A stretch of DNA of 64,000 nt from Curtobacterium sp. VKM Ac-1376 (GCF_015351025.1 NZ_JADKRV010000005.1:153322-217321); one strand, 5' to 3'; counted from the first letter of the stretch, positions 18,671-27,952 are shown. Translations and numbers: made by a program. The notes: generated from the sequence alone by a model not told the origin.

Positions 18671-19749
18671 CCCGCCTGCGCGTCGGCATCGACTGCCGCT
18701 ACGTCCGGATCGGTCACCACGACGGCATCAGCCGGTTCACCGCCGGGGTCGCCGCGCACCTGCCGGACCGGCACGACTACGTGCTGCTCGTCAGCGACGA
18801 GCGCCAGCTCGAGTCCCTGCCGCGTGCCCTGGCGTGGGAGCTGCTGCCCGCGCCGACCGACGCGGGGGAGCCGCTCGTCGCCCGCAGGGTGAACCGTCTG
18901 GGGCTCGACGCGGTGTTCTCGCCGATGCAGACGATGGGGTCCAGGGGGCGTGGGTACGCGCTCGTCCTGACGCTGCACGACCTGATCTACTACCGCAACC
19001 GCACACCCCCGCGGGAGTTCTCGCTGCCGCTGCGACTGGGGTGGCGCGCATTCCACCTGTCGTGGGCGCCGCAGCGGTTCCTGCTGAACGGCGCCGACGG
19101 GATCGTGACGGTCTCCGAGACGACCGCTGGCCTGATCGCGGAGCACCGGCTCACGAAGCGGCCGGTCACGGTCGCGTACAACGCGGCGGACCCGGCCGAG
19201 CCGCGCTCCGAGGGCGGCGCGCGCGAACGCTCGCTCGTCTACATGGGTTCGTTCATGCCCTACAAGAACGTCGAGACCCTCGCGTCGGCGCTGCCGCTCC
19301 TGGGCGCGGACTGGACGCTGCACTGCATGTCGCGGGTGTCCGACGCCGACCGCGCCCGGCTCGGGGGACTCGCACCGACCGGGTCGATCGTGTTCCACGA
19401 CGGTGCGACGGACGACGAGTACCTGTCGGTGCTCCGCTCGGCCACGGCGCTGGCGACGGCCTCGTACGACGAGGGGTTCGGGATCCCGCTCGTCGAGGCG
19501 ATGGGGGTCGGGACGCCGGTCGTGGTGAGCGACATCCCGATCTTCCGCGAGATCGGTGGCGAGGCGGCCGAGTACTTCGATCCGGCGTCGCCGTCCGCCG
19601 TGGCCGCAGCCGTCCGACGGGTCGAGGACCGGTGGGACGAGGCCTCGCGGCTGTCGCTCGAGCGCGCCGGCCGCTTCCGGTGGCAGGACTCGGCGGAGCG
19701 GGTCGTACGGGCGGTCGAACGGGCCGTGACGGACCGCCGCGCACGCTGA
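18667..19749 (+). CDS. GT4-family glycosyltransferase
   Basis: Retaining GT-B glycosyltransferase, 360 aa. N-terminal lobe starts VGIDCRYVRIGHHDGISRFT; the second lobe begins LVYMGSFMPYKNVETLASAL (~195), and the donor E-x7-E motif is EGFGIPLVEAMGVG (~270). Resembles mannosyl-/rhamnosyltransferases of the WbaZ/MtfA kind. GTG start in a GTGA overlap with the preceding hydrolase. Acceptor and donor sugars cannot be deduced. Confidence 0.85.
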   Translation: MTRLRVGIDCRYVRIGHHDGISRFTAGVAAHLPDRHDYVLLVSDERQLESLPRALAWELLPAPTDAGEPLVARRVNRLGLDAVFSPMQTMGSRGRGYALVLTLHDLIYYRNRTPPREFSLPLRLGWRAFHLSWAPQRFLLNGADGIVTVSETTAGLIAEHRLTKRPVTVAYNAADPAEPRSEGGARERSLVYMGSFMPYKNVETLASALPLLGADWTLHCMSRVSDADRARLGGLAPTGSIVFHDGATDDEYLSVLRSATALATASYDEGFGIPLVEAMGVGTPVVVSDIPIFREIGGEAAEYFDPASPSAVAAAVRRVEDRWDEASRLSLERAGRFRWQDSAERVVRAVERAVTDRRAR

Positions 19750-19801
19750 GACGGGGCGCTGCTGCGGGGTCCTGACGGGAACCGCGCGCCGGCGTGGACC
19801 A

Positions 19802-20533
19802 CTACTGCTCCGCGATGACCTCGACACTCGCGCCCGGGAACACCTTCTGCGTCTCCTCGGTGACCCGCGCGACGATGGGCGGCACCGCCGCCCCGCGTCC
19901 CGGCGTCTCGACGACGACCGACTGGTCAGCGTCGTCGTCCGAGGCCTCGCCGCCACGCTCCCAGGAGCAGCGCACTCCCGTGACCCCGCCGATGTGGTCG
20001 AGCGTGTCCGCCAGCGCGAGCCGCTTCGCGGCGACCGACCCGTCGGCGGTGACCCCGATGTGCAGCACGCCGAGGTCGGCGATCGCGACGACCCGCACCC
20101 CGTTGCCTCCAGCGTCCTCGGCGGCGGTGGCGAGCGCCGCGACGAGGTCTCGGCGGGCGACGGCCCCGAGCGACGGGTCCGCGCGCACGGTGGCGGTGGC
20201 GTCGTAGCTCGCGAAGGCGGTCTTCGACGCTGCATGGTGCCGCACCTCGACGACCCCTGGCAGGTCGGCGACCCGGTCGTCGAACCGGTCGAGCGCGGTG
20301 TCCGGGTCGGGGAAGGCCCCGCCGATCCCGTGCTGGACGCTGCCGATGATCGAACCGAGCACGACGGCGATGACCGCAGCGACGGCCAGGGTGCTCGCGC
20401 CGATGACGAACCACGTCCGGGCGCGGGGGCGGGTCGGCACGCTGGCCGTCTCGGGGCCGAACACGCGGTCGAGGTCATCGCCCTGCTCATCCGGGGCGCG
20501 CTGGTCGTACCGGTCGGTTCCGTCGTCGGACAT
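19802..20533 (-). CDS. single-pass membrane protein, unknown
   Basis: A 243-residue protein I do not recognise. Residues 1-38 are charged and cytoplasmic, 41-63 (WFVIGASTLAVAAVIAVVLG) form one transmembrane helix, and the rest is an extracytoplasmic domain of mixed alpha/beta character with repeated DPDTALDRFDDRV and RRDLVAALATAAEDAGG segments. No catalytic motif seen. SD GGGGAG precedes the ATG. Convergent to the glycosyltransferase, 52 nt away. Confidence 0.7.
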   Translation of the reverse strand: MSDDGTDRYDQRAPDEQGDDLDRVFGPETASVPTRPRARTWFVIGASTLAVAAVIAVVLGSIIGSVQHGIGGAFPDPDTALDRFDDRVADLPGVVEVRHHAASKTAFASYDATATVRADPSLGAVARRDLVAALATAAEDAGGNGVRVVAIADLGVLHIGVTADGSVAAKRLALADTLDHIGGVTGVRCSWERGGEASDDDADQSVVVETPGRGAAVPPIVARVTEETQKVFPGASVEVIAEQ

Positions 20534-20591
20534 GTCGCTCCCCTCGCACGCGTGCGCGGGCTGGTCGGGTCCGTCGGAGCCTAGTCCGTGC

Positions 20592-21230
20592 TCACCCGCG
20601 GCGTTCGAGCGGGTTCTGGTACTCGAAGGCCGAACCGCCGGTGACCTCGGAGACGTCGTCGATCGGGTCGTCGAACCGGACGAGTTCGGCGTGGAAGCGC
20701 TCGGGGTCCCAGCGGAACGAGTGGATCGAGCCGTTGCGGATCGGGGTTTGCCCGCGGTCGGCGGTGCCGGGCGCGGCGGCGTTCACGACGCTGCGGATCA
20801 CGGCTCCGTGCGTTGCGACGACCACGACGGCCCCGTCGAACCGCACCGCGATCTCGCCGAGCGTCTCGGTGATCCGGGCGAGCAGAGCGGAGCAGGACTC
20901 GCGCCCGGGGATGTCGTCGTGCGGGTAGCGGGTCGTCACCTCGTCGTCGGTGAGCCCCTCGGCCTCGCCGTACGAGCGCTCGGCGAGGCCCGGGTAGGTC
21001 GTGGGCAGCTCGAGCCGGAGCCGGTCGGCGATGATCGCGCCCGTCTCGGCCGCGCGTGACAGTGGCGACGCGACGACGGCGTCGAACGGCCGGCGGGCGA
21101 GCAGCGCGGCGGCTTCGGCTGCCTGCCGTCGCCCGGTGTCGTTGAGCGGGATGTCGGTCGAGCCCTGGATGCGGCGCTGCGCGTTCCAGTCGGTCTCGCC
21201 GTGCCGGACGAGGTACAGGAGGGTCGTCAC
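20592..21230 (-). CDS. histidine phosphatase family protein
   Basis: Phosphoglycerate-mutase-like phosphatase of 212 residues. The RHG motif LVRHGETDWNAQRRIQG holds the catalytic His (residue 9), SPLSRAAET carries the second Arg, and VATHGAVIRSV the second His. Could act on small phosphometabolites (for example a cobalamin/ribazole-type or glucosyl-phosphoglycerate phosphatase); not resolved. GTG start. Upstream lies the sirtuin gene on the same strand, 31 nt away. Confidence 0.85.
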   Translation of the reverse strand: MTTLLYLVRHGETDWNAQRRIQGSTDIPLNDTGRRQAAEAAALLARRPFDAVVASPLSRAAETGAIIADRLRLELPTTYPGLAERSYGEAEGLTDDEVTTRYPHDDIPGRESCSALLARITETLGEIAVRFDGAVVVVATHGAVIRSVVNAAAPGTADRGQTPIRNGSIHSFRWDPERFHAELVRFDDPIDDVSEVTGGSAFEYQNPLERRG

Positions 21231-21261
21231 CGGACGATCTTCGCAGATGCCGCCGGAGCGG

Positions 21262-22188
21262 CTACTCGGCGCGACGCGGCTCGTCGGAGCCTGCGGCCGC
21301 TGACGCGTCGGCCAGTCGCTCCGCCAGGTGCACGAGCGTCTCGGTGGTCCCAGCGTCGAGCTTCACCGCGGCGCGGCGGTCGCTGCGGGTCTCGCCGCGG
21401 TTGATGATGACGACCGGGTTCTTCCGGCGCGCGGCGTGGTCCACCAGGCGGACGCCGGAGTTCACGGTCAGCGAGGACCCCACCACGAGCAGCGCCTCGG
21501 CGTCGGCGACGATCGACACTGCTTCGCGGAACTTCTCGGCGGGGACGAACTCGCCGAAGAACACCACGTCGGGCTTCAGGACGCCGCCGCAGACCGTGCA
21601 GTCGGGCACGACGAAGCGTTCGACGTCGGCGATCTCCACGTCGCCGTCGGGCTGCAGCTGCACCGAGCCGGGGTCGTCCAGCCAGGGGTTCGCCCGGTCG
21701 ATGGTCGCGGCGAGGTCGGCGCGGGAGAACACCTGCCCGCACCGCAGGCACACGGCGCGGTCCATAGAACCGTGGATCTCGACGACGCGGCGGGATCCCG
21801 CGCGGAGGTGCAGGCCGTCGACGTTCTGCGTGATGACCCCGGCGACGATCCCGGCGTCCTCGAGTGCGGCGAGCGCCCGGTGCCCGTCGTTCGGCACGGC
21901 GGCCGCGAAGCTCCGCCAGCCCAGGTGCGATCCGGCCCAGTAGCGCTGGCGCTTCGCGGGGTCGGCCAGGAACTCCTGGAACGTCATCGGCTTGCGCACC
22001 ACGCGCCCGGCGCCGCGGTAGTCGGGGATGCCCGAGTCGGTGCTCAGACCGGCGCCGGAGAGCACGGCGACGCGCTTGCCGCCGAGCACCTCGACGACGC
22101 GGTCCAGGTCGTCGGCGGTCACCGAACCCGCGGCCGCCCCGGTGGTCGGTCCGGTCGTCGACGCAGCATCATCCAGCACCCTGTTCAC
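21262..22188 (-). CDS. NAD-dependent protein deacylase, sirtuin
   Basis: Class-II-type sirtuin of 308 residues that removes acyl groups from lysines while consuming NAD+. Motifs in order: GAGLSTDSGIPDYRG (NAD binding, ~43-57), TQNVDGLH (~125), catalytic His in EIHGSM (~140), zinc ligands CLRC and CTVC, and VGSSLTVNSG (~240). The first 30 residues are Ala/Thr/Gly-rich. GTG start with GAGGG 4-5 nt upstream. It is distinct from the SIR2-like defence protein at 60.2 kb, which lacks the zinc cysteines. Confidence 0.92.
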   Translation of the reverse strand: MNRVLDDAASTTGPTTGAAAGSVTADDLDRVVEVLGGKRVAVLSGAGLSTDSGIPDYRGAGRVVRKPMTFQEFLADPAKRQRYWAGSHLGWRSFAAAVPNDGHRALAALEDAGIVAGVITQNVDGLHLRAGSRRVVEIHGSMDRAVCLRCGQVFSRADLAATIDRANPWLDDPGSVQLQPDGDVEIADVERFVVPDCTVCGGVLKPDVVFFGEFVPAEKFREAVSIVADAEALLVVGSSLTVNSGVRLVDHAARRKNPVVIINRGETRSDRRAAVKLDAGTTETLVHLAERLADASAAAGSDEPRRAE

Positions 22189-22329
22189 GGTACCCTCAAC
22201 ACCCGACCGTCCCGGTCGCTTCCCAGGCGGGCCCGACCATCGGCGGACCCGACCATCGGCAGCCCGGACGCGTGCCAGCCCCGGCCCGCCGGCCCCACGC
22301 CGCCCCCGCACCACACCGAAACGAGCCCC

Positions 22330-23148
22330 GTGCACCCCGTCCGCATCGACTCCCTCGACGACCCCCGCCTCGACGACTTCGCCCGGCTCACCGACGTGGC
22401 GCTCCGCCGGGTCTCCGAGCCGGAGGGCGGCCTCTACATCGCCGAGTCGAACACGGTCATCGAGCGTGCGGTCCGCGCCGGCCACGTGCCCCGGAGCATC
22501 CTGGTGCAGGAGAAGTGGCTCGACAGCGTCCTGCCCCTGGTCGCCGAGCACGACGGCCCGGTGTTCGTCGGTGCGGACGCCCTGCTCGAGGAGCTCACCG
22601 GCTTCCGCATGCACCGCGGTGCGATCGCCGCGATGCAGCGTCCCGAGTTGCCGAGCGTCGCCGACGTGGTGCGGGACGCGACGGTCGTCGTCGTGCTCGA
22701 GGACATCGTCGACCACACGAACGTCGGGGCGGTGTTCCGCAGCGTCGCGGGTCTCGGGGCCGACGCGGTGCTCGTCAGCCCACGCTGCGCCGACCCGCTG
22801 TACCGCCGGAGTGTCCGGGTGAGCATGGGCACGGTCCTGCAGGTGCCGTGGACCCGCATCGGCGATTGGCCCGCGGCGGGCGAGGAACTCCGCGCGCAGG
22901 GCTTCCACCTCGCCGCGATGGCACTGACCGACGATTCGGTCGACCTCGACGCCTTCGTGGCGGACCTGCCCGACAAGGTCGCGCTCGTGATGGGCACCGA
23001 GGGACAGGGGCTGACCCCGGCCGCCATCGCCGCGGCCGACACCACCGTCCGGATCCCGATGGCGCACGGCGTCGACTCGCTCAACGTGGCCGCGGCGAGC
23101 GCCGTCGGTCTCTGGGCGGTCACGCACGCACGGCGGCGCGCCTCCTAA
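22330..23148 (+). CDS. TrmH/SpoU-family RNA methyltransferase
   Basis: SPOUT 2'-O-ribose methyltransferase of 272 residues acting on tRNA or rRNA with SAM. N-terminal substrate-binding part (LYIAESNTVIERAVRAGH), then motif 1 EDIVDHTNVGAVFRS (~123), motif 2 LVMGTEGQGLT (~220) and motif 3 IPMAHGVDSLNVAAASAV (~245) of the knot. GTG start chosen because it opens the HPVRIDSLDDPRL block conserved in the family; no strong SD. Its stop overlaps by 4 nt the stop of the convergent amidase gene. Confidence 0.88.
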   Translation: MHPVRIDSLDDPRLDDFARLTDVALRRVSEPEGGLYIAESNTVIERAVRAGHVPRSILVQEKWLDSVLPLVAEHDGPVFVGADALLEELTGFRMHRGAIAAMQRPELPSVADVVRDATVVVVLEDIVDHTNVGAVFRSVAGLGADAVLVSPRCADPLYRRSVRVSMGTVLQVPWTRIGDWPAAGEELRAQGFHLAAMALTDDSVDLDAFVADLPDKVALVMGTEGQGLTPAAIAAADTTVRIPMAHGVDSLNVAAASAVGLWAVTHARRRAS

Positions 23149-24383
23149 CGCACCACGGCGACCGTCGGGAGGCCCGGCTCGCCTCGGTCCGGCACCGTCC
23201 GTCCGGCGCGGATCACCAGGGCACGGTCGGTGTCCGGTCCACCGACCAGGCACACGCCGACGGGTGCCCGGTCCACGGTCATCGCCGGTGCGCTCACCGC
23301 GGGGAGCCCGCCGACGCTCGCGAGCGCGGTCATCGCCGTGGTGGCGGTCCGGGTGCGTTCGAGCGCCGCGGCGTCCGCGTGGAGCAACGGCGAGGGCCCA
23401 GGCACCGTCGGGAACAGCAGGGTCCGACCGACGAGGGCGCTGCGGATCGTCGCACGCACGTCGTCGAGCCGCGCAACGGCGTCGGCGGTCGCGTCGGGGT
23501 CGTTCGCGCCTGCCGCCCGGAAGCGGTCACCGACGACGGTGCTCAGCGCTCCGGGGTGCGCGTCGATCCAGGGACCGTGGGCGGTGAGGGCCTCGGCGGC
23601 CTGGACGAGCCGCATCTGCTCCTGCAGTGCTGCGGGGTCCGGGATGCCGAGGTCGCGCAGTCGGACGGTCGCGACGGGTTCGTCGAGGGTCTCGACGAAG
23701 GCGGTGAAGGACCGGGCGACGCCCGGTCCGACGAGCGCGACGAGTTCCTCGGGGACGACGAGCACGGCCGCGTCGGTCGCCCCTGCCGGCGCGGGCGGTG
23801 GCGGGACGGTGGCGTCGAGGGCGGCGAGCAGGACCTCGGGGCTGCGGGTGAGCCACCCGACGGTGTCGAACGACGGCGCGAGCGGGAGCAGCCCGTCGCG
23901 GGACACCGTGCCGTGCGTCGTCCGGAGGCCCCAGAGTCCCTGGTACGAGGCGGGGACCCGCACCGATCCCGCGGTGTCCGTACCGATCCCGATCTCGGCC
24001 ATGCCGAGGCCGACGGCCGACGCGGACCCGCTGGACGAGCCTCCAGGCAGTCGGTTGGGAGCCGCGCTGTTCGGCGGCGTGCCGTGGTGCGCGTTCCGGC
24101 CCGTCAGGTTGTAGGCGAACTCGTCGGTGCGCGCGATCCCGCGGACCGAGGCGCCGGCGGCGAGGAGCGCGCCGACCGCTGCGGCGGGTGCGGTCTCGAC
24201 CGCTGCCTCGCGCAGGTACGTCGGGTTGCCCGCGCCGACCGGCTGGCCGGGCACGGCGTAGAGGTCCTTGACGGCGACGGTCAGGCCGTCGAGCGGGCCG
24301 GTGCCGGTCGCGGCGACCAGCGGCTCGCCGACCACGCGCCAGACGGTCGGGTCGGGAACGCTCTCGGTCGGTGCTGCGTGCAT
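23145..24383 (-). CDS. amidase, AtzF/allophanate-hydrolase type
   Basis: Amidase-signature hydrolase of 412 residues. The Ser-cisSer-Lys triad is visible: Lys in VAVKDLYAVPG (~40), the Gly/Ser loop LPGGSSSGSASAVG (~118) and the nucleophile in GTDTAGSVRVPA (~135). Length and the C-terminal VPVGVCLVGGPDTDRAL-type tail resemble small AtzF-like amidases. Substrate unknown. ATG start with TACCGT 7 nt upstream, so probably leaderless. Confidence 0.86.
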   Translation of the reverse strand: MHAAPTESVPDPTVWRVVGEPLVAATGTGPLDGLTVAVKDLYAVPGQPVGAGNPTYLREAAVETAPAAAVGALLAAGASVRGIARTDEFAYNLTGRNAHHGTPPNSAAPNRLPGGSSSGSASAVGLGMAEIGIGTDTAGSVRVPASYQGLWGLRTTHGTVSRDGLLPLAPSFDTVGWLTRSPEVLLAALDATVPPPPAPAGATDAAVLVVPEELVALVGPGVARSFTAFVETLDEPVATVRLRDLGIPDPAALQEQMRLVQAAEALTAHGPWIDAHPGALSTVVGDRFRAAGANDPDATADAVARLDDVRATIRSALVGRTLLFPTVPGPSPLLHADAAALERTRTATTAMTALASVGGLPAVSAPAMTVDRAPVGVCLVGGPDTDRALVIRAGRTVPDRGEPGLPTVAVVR

Positions 24384-24390
24384 GGTTTCG

Positions 24391-24396
24391 ACGGTA
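24391..24396 (-). promoter_or_regulatory. -10 box of the amidase gene, leaderless
   Basis: TACCGT on the minus strand, 7 nt before the ATG. Confidence 0.4.
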
Positions 24397-24489
24397 GGGC
24401 CGGCTCGGCATGCGGTGGGAAAGCGCGACGGACCGTTACACGCTGGACACACGCGGGTGTCCTCGCAGCCCGGCGACCGACGCCACCGG

Positions 24490-24495
24490 TACGCT
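24490..24495 (+). promoter_or_regulatory. -10 box of dac gene
   Basis: TACGCT, 8 nt before the GTG start of the carboxypeptidase. Confidence 0.4.
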
Positions 24496-24503
24496 CGGGC
24501 CTC

Positions 24504-25736
24504 GTGTCACGAGTCGTCCGCCGCCCCCGCTCCGCCGTCCGGAGGCCGGTCAGGATCTCCGTGGTCGCCGTCCTCGTGCTCGTGGTCGGCTACCTCGTCG
24601 CCGCGGCCGTGGTGCCGTTCGGGCCGGCGAGCGCCAGCACCACCACCTACTCGGCGCCGAAGACGACCGTCCCGGCCCTGAGCTTCCCCGGCTACGGCGC
24701 CACGGCGGTCGAGGCCACCGACTTCCCGGAGAGCCTGCGCACCAGCGGTGACACGGAGCCCCGGTCGATCGCGAGCATCACGAAGGTCGTCACGGCGCTC
24801 GTGGTGCTCGACGAGAAGCCGATGGCGGCGGGGGAGTCCGGTCCGTCGATCCGCTTCACGAAGCAGATGGAGGGCCTGTACGCCGAGTACGCGGCGCAGA
24901 ACGGCGAGGTCGCGCCGATGCCGGCCGGCCTGAGGCTCACCGAGCACCAGACGTTCCAGGTGATGCTCATGAAGTCGGCGAACAACTACGCCGGCGCGCT
25001 CGCCATCTGGGCCTTCGGGTCCATGGCTGCGTACGAGCACGCGGCCGGTGAGTGGCTCGACGAGCACGGCCTCGACGACACGACGATCCACGAGCCGACC
25101 GGTCTCGACCCGGACAACACCTCGACCGCCACCGACCTGGTCGAGCTCGGTCAGCTCGCGCTCGCGGACCCGGTCGTCAAGGAGATCGTCGGAACGAAGG
25201 ACGTCACGATCCCGACCGTCGGCGAGGTCGAGAACTCGAACAAGCTCCTCGGGCTCGACGGCATCGAGGGCATCAAGACCGGCACCCTCGACGAGGCCGG
25301 TGCCTGCCTGCTGTTCGCGGCGACGTACGAGCGCGGCGGTCGTGACGTCACCGTGATCGGCGTGATGCTCGGCGGCGTCGACCACGACTCGCTCGACGTC
25401 GACGTCCAGCGGCTGTTGCGGTCGGTGGCGGACAACTTCCAGGTCGTCACCCTCGCGCACGAGGGGCAGTCGTTCGGCACGTTCTCCACCCCCTGGCAGG
25501 ACCAGGCCGATGCGGTGACGTCGAAGGCCGCCGAGGTCCTGGTCTGGGGGAAGACGAAGGTCACCGCGAAGGCGAAGCTCGACAGCGTCACCCTCGGCAC
25601 CAGGGGCGAACGGGTCGGCCAGGTGCGCTTCCGGATCACCGACCACGAGCCGGTGTCGGTGCCGCTCGTGCTCGCGCGGACCATCGACGACCCGGGCGTC
25701 TGGTGGCGCTGGACGAACCCGTTCCAGGGGTCGTGA
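24504..25736 (+). CDS. D-alanyl-D-alanine carboxypeptidase
   Basis: Penicillin-binding-protein-like DD-carboxypeptidase, 410 aa, trimming the D-Ala of peptidoglycan stem peptides. Basic N-terminus followed by the membrane/signal segment ISVVAVLVLVVGYLVAAAVV (~18-37). Active-site motifs are SITK (in SIASITKVVTAL, ~92), SANNYA (~160) and KTG (GIKTGTLDEAG, ~257). The C-terminal domain after ~320 is beta-rich. GTG start, probably leaderless. Confidence 0.9.
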   Translation: MSRVVRRPRSAVRRPVRISVVAVLVLVVGYLVAAAVVPFGPASASTTTYSAPKTTVPALSFPGYGATAVEATDFPESLRTSGDTEPRSIASITKVVTALVVLDEKPMAAGESGPSIRFTKQMEGLYAEYAAQNGEVAPMPAGLRLTEHQTFQVMLMKSANNYAGALAIWAFGSMAAYEHAAGEWLDEHGLDDTTIHEPTGLDPDNTSTATDLVELGQLALADPVVKEIVGTKDVTIPTVGEVENSNKLLGLDGIEGIKTGTLDEAGACLLFAATYERGGRDVTVIGVMLGGVDHDSLDVDVQRLLRSVADNFQVVTLAHEGQSFGTFSTPWQDQADAVTSKAAEVLVWGKTKVTAKAKLDSVTLGTRGERVGQVRFRITDHEPVSVPLVLARTIDDPGVWWRWTNPFQGS

Positions 25737-25756
25737 CGCCGGCCAGACGTCGACCG

Positions 25757-25762
25757 TAGAGT
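25757..25762 (+). promoter_or_regulatory. -10 box of serine hydrolase gene, leaderless
   Basis: TAGAGT, 7 nt before the ATG. Confidence 0.45.
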
Positions 25763-25769
25763 CGGTCGG

Positions 25770-27116
25770 ATGACGACGATGACGACGTTCCCCCGGTCCA
25801 CCCCCGCCGCCCTCGGCATCGACTCCCGCGGCGTGCTCGCCCTGCTCGACGCACTGGAGTCCACCCCCGACGTGGAGCCCCACAGCATCATGCTGCTCCG
25901 GCACGGCCAGGTCGCGGCCGAGGGCTGGTGGCAGCCGTACACCGCCCACCGCGTGCACCTGCTCTACTCGCTCAGCAAGAGCTTCACCGCGGCCGGGGTC
26001 GGGATCGCCGTCCGCGCGGGGCTCATCGACCTGGACGCCACCGTCCTGTCGTACTTCCCGGAACTCGACGCCGACGTCACCGACGAGCGCAGCCGGCGCA
26101 TCCGGGTCCGGCACCTGCTGGCGATGGCGAGCGGCCACCGCGAGGAGACGCTCGACCGTGCCGAGGCGCTCGACCCGACGAACACCGTGCGGGGATTCCT
26201 GCTGCTCCCGCCGGACGAGGAGCCCGGCACGGTCTTCGCCTACAACCAGCCCTGCACGTACACGCTCGCCGCGATCGTCCGGCGGGTGACGGGCGGCTCC
26301 CTCGTCGACTGGCTGCGCCCGCGTCTGCTCGACCCGCTCGGCATCGACGACCTCGCCTGGCGTCGGGACGACACCGGTGCGGAGCTCGGCTACAGCGGCT
26401 GCTACGCCACGACCGACGCGGTCGCGAAGCTCGGGCAGCTGTACCTGCAGCGCGGTGTCTGGGCCGGCGGGCGCATCCTCGACGAGGACTGGGTCGAGCA
26501 GGCCACCGGCACCCGGGTCGCCAACCCGGACGAGGGCAACCCGGACTGGTCCCAGGGCTACGGCTTCCAGTTCTGGATGGCGCGGCACGGTTTCCGCGGC
26601 GACGGCGCCTACGGCCAGTTCTGCGTCGTCCTGCCCGAGCAGGACGTCGTGCTCGCGATCACCGGGCAGAGCCTCGACATGCAGGCGGTCCTCGACGCGG
26701 TCTGGCAGCACCTGCTGCCCGCCGTCGACCGCGCGTCCGACGCGGCGTCGGACGCCGCCCTGGAGGCCAAGCTCGCGTCCCTGGGACTCCCCGCGGTGAG
26801 CGGCGCGGCGCTCCAGGGCCTCGACGACGTCGGGCCGCTGGCCCGCGTCGGCGACGGGTGGCGGCTGACGCTGGACGTCGAGGGCGGGACGCTGTCGGTG
26901 CCGGTCGGCCAGGGGGAGTGGGCCGTCGAGGGGCCGCTCGCCGCCTGTGGCGCGGTCGTGGACGACGGCGCCGCGGTGCACGTCGACCTGCGGTTCGTGG
27001 AGACTCCGCACCTGGCGCACGTCAGGATCGCGGTGCCGTCGGGTGATGTCGCGCTCGCGTGGGCGACCGAGCCCCTGCACGACGGTCCGATGACACTCCG
27101 GCGGCCCGCCGACTGA
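25770..27116 (+). CDS. beta-lactamase-family serine hydrolase
   Basis: Serine hydrolase of the class C beta-lactamase/esterase fold, 448 aa, without a signal peptide, so probably cytoplasmic. The SxxK motif is LYSLSKSFTAAG (~72), Tyr motif YNQPCTY (~158), and GYGFQFWMARHGFRGDG (~255) stands in for the KTG strand with HGFRGDG as in esterase EstB-like proteins. The C-terminal ~120 residues form a second domain rich in beta segments. Substrate unknown. Confidence 0.85.
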   Translation: MTTMTTFPRSTPAALGIDSRGVLALLDALESTPDVEPHSIMLLRHGQVAAEGWWQPYTAHRVHLLYSLSKSFTAAGVGIAVRAGLIDLDATVLSYFPELDADVTDERSRRIRVRHLLAMASGHREETLDRAEALDPTNTVRGFLLLPPDEEPGTVFAYNQPCTYTLAAIVRRVTGGSLVDWLRPRLLDPLGIDDLAWRRDDTGAELGYSGCYATTDAVAKLGQLYLQRGVWAGGRILDEDWVEQATGTRVANPDEGNPDWSQGYGFQFWMARHGFRGDGAYGQFCVVLPEQDVVLAITGQSLDMQAVLDAVWQHLLPAVDRASDAASDAALEAKLASLGLPAVSGAALQGLDDVGPLARVGDGWRLTLDVEGGTLSVPVGQGEWAVEGPLAACGAVVDDGAAVHVDLRFVETPHLAHVRIAVPSGDVALAWATEPLHDGPMTLRRPAD

Positions 27117-27134
27117 GTCGAGCGGCCCTCGGTG

Positions 27135-27929
27135 CTACGGGGTGTCGGAGCGGTGCTCGGTGACGATCTGCAGCTCGGGGCGCTTCGCCGACACCCCGTC
27201 GCCGGAGGACGTGTGCTTGATCCGCCGCACCACCCACGGCACCAGGTACTCCTTCGCCCAGCCGAGGTCCTCGCTGCGTGCTTCCCGCCACGGCCGTGCT
27301 TCGAGCGGGTCCGGGGTGAACGGCTCGAGCCCGTGCGGGACCCCGAGGGTGTCGAGCACGGCGGCCGCAATGGTCGAGTGCCCCGTAGGGGAGTGGTGCA
27401 GTCGGTCCGGCGCCCACATGCGCGGATCGCGGAGCACGCGGAGCGCCCACATGTTCGCCACCAGGGCCCCGTGCTTCAGTGCGATGGCGTGCAGGTTCTC
27501 GTTGTAGATCGCCGTCTTGCCGCGGACCATGCCGAGCACCGGGGTCATCCCGACGTCCGGGCCGGTGAACAGCACGACCGTGGCTCCGTCGCGGCGCAGG
27601 TCGGCCACCATGCGGTCCACGCGCTCAGCGAGCACGTCCGGGTCCGAGCCGGGGCGGATGATGTCGTTGCCGCCGGCGGACACCGTGATGAGGTCCGGGT
27701 GCAGCGCCAGGGCCGCGTCCACCTGCTCGTCGATGATCTGCTGCAGCAGGCGCCCGCGGATCGCGAGGTTCGCGTAGGCGAAATCGTCCGTCCGGTGCGC
27801 GAGCACCTCGGCGACGCGGTCGGCCCAGCCGCGGTTGCCGCCGGGCACGGTGGGGTCGGGGTCTCCGATCCCCTCGGTGAAGGAGTCACCGATCGCGACG
27901 TACCTGTTCCACGGATGACGATCTGACAC
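27135..27929 (-). CDS. SGNH/GDSL hydrolase
   Basis: SGNH hydrolase of 264 residues. Block I is YVAIGDSFTEGIGDP (Ser nucleophile ~16), block II Gly in NLAIRGRLLQQ, block III GGNDIIRPG (~87) and block V DRLHHSPTGH (~175, Asp and His). No signal peptide, so intracellular esterase/lipase is likely; C-terminal ~70 residues are an actinobacterial extension. GTG start without SD; a TAGGGT box lies 7 nt ahead and overlaps the divergent promoter. Confidence 0.88.
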   Translation of the reverse strand: MSDRHPWNRYVAIGDSFTEGIGDPDPTVPGGNRGWADRVAEVLAHRTDDFAYANLAIRGRLLQQIIDEQVDAALALHPDLITVSAGGNDIIRPGSDPDVLAERVDRMVADLRRDGATVVLFTGPDVGMTPVLGMVRGKTAIYNENLHAIALKHGALVANMWALRVLRDPRMWAPDRLHHSPTGHSTIAAAVLDTLGVPHGLEPFTPDPLEARPWREARSEDLGWAKEYLVPWVVRRIKHTSSGDGVSAKRPELQIVTEHRSDTP

Positions 27930-27936
27930 GCTCCGG

Positions 27937-27946
27937 ACCCTAGTCT
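27937..27946. promoter_or_regulatory. overlapping divergent -10 boxes
   Basis: Minus-strand TAGGGT (27937-27942) serves the SGNH hydrolase and plus-strand TAGTCT (27941-27946) the acyl-CoA dehydrogenase. The boxes share bases 27941-27942, so the two leaderless promoters should exclude each other. Confidence 0.5.
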
Positions 27947-27952
27947 CGTGGC

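Noticed and set aside
21262..22188. The sirtuin as part of a defence system
   Set aside because: It has both zinc CxxC pairs and host-like composition, so it is a metabolic deacylase, unlike the SIR2-like gene at 60.2 kb.
24507..27080. 857-codon open frame on the minus strand
   Set aside because: It is antisense to the carboxypeptidase and serine hydrolase genes, has Val/Arg/Asp-rich low-complexity translation and no motif; a GC-driven shadow.
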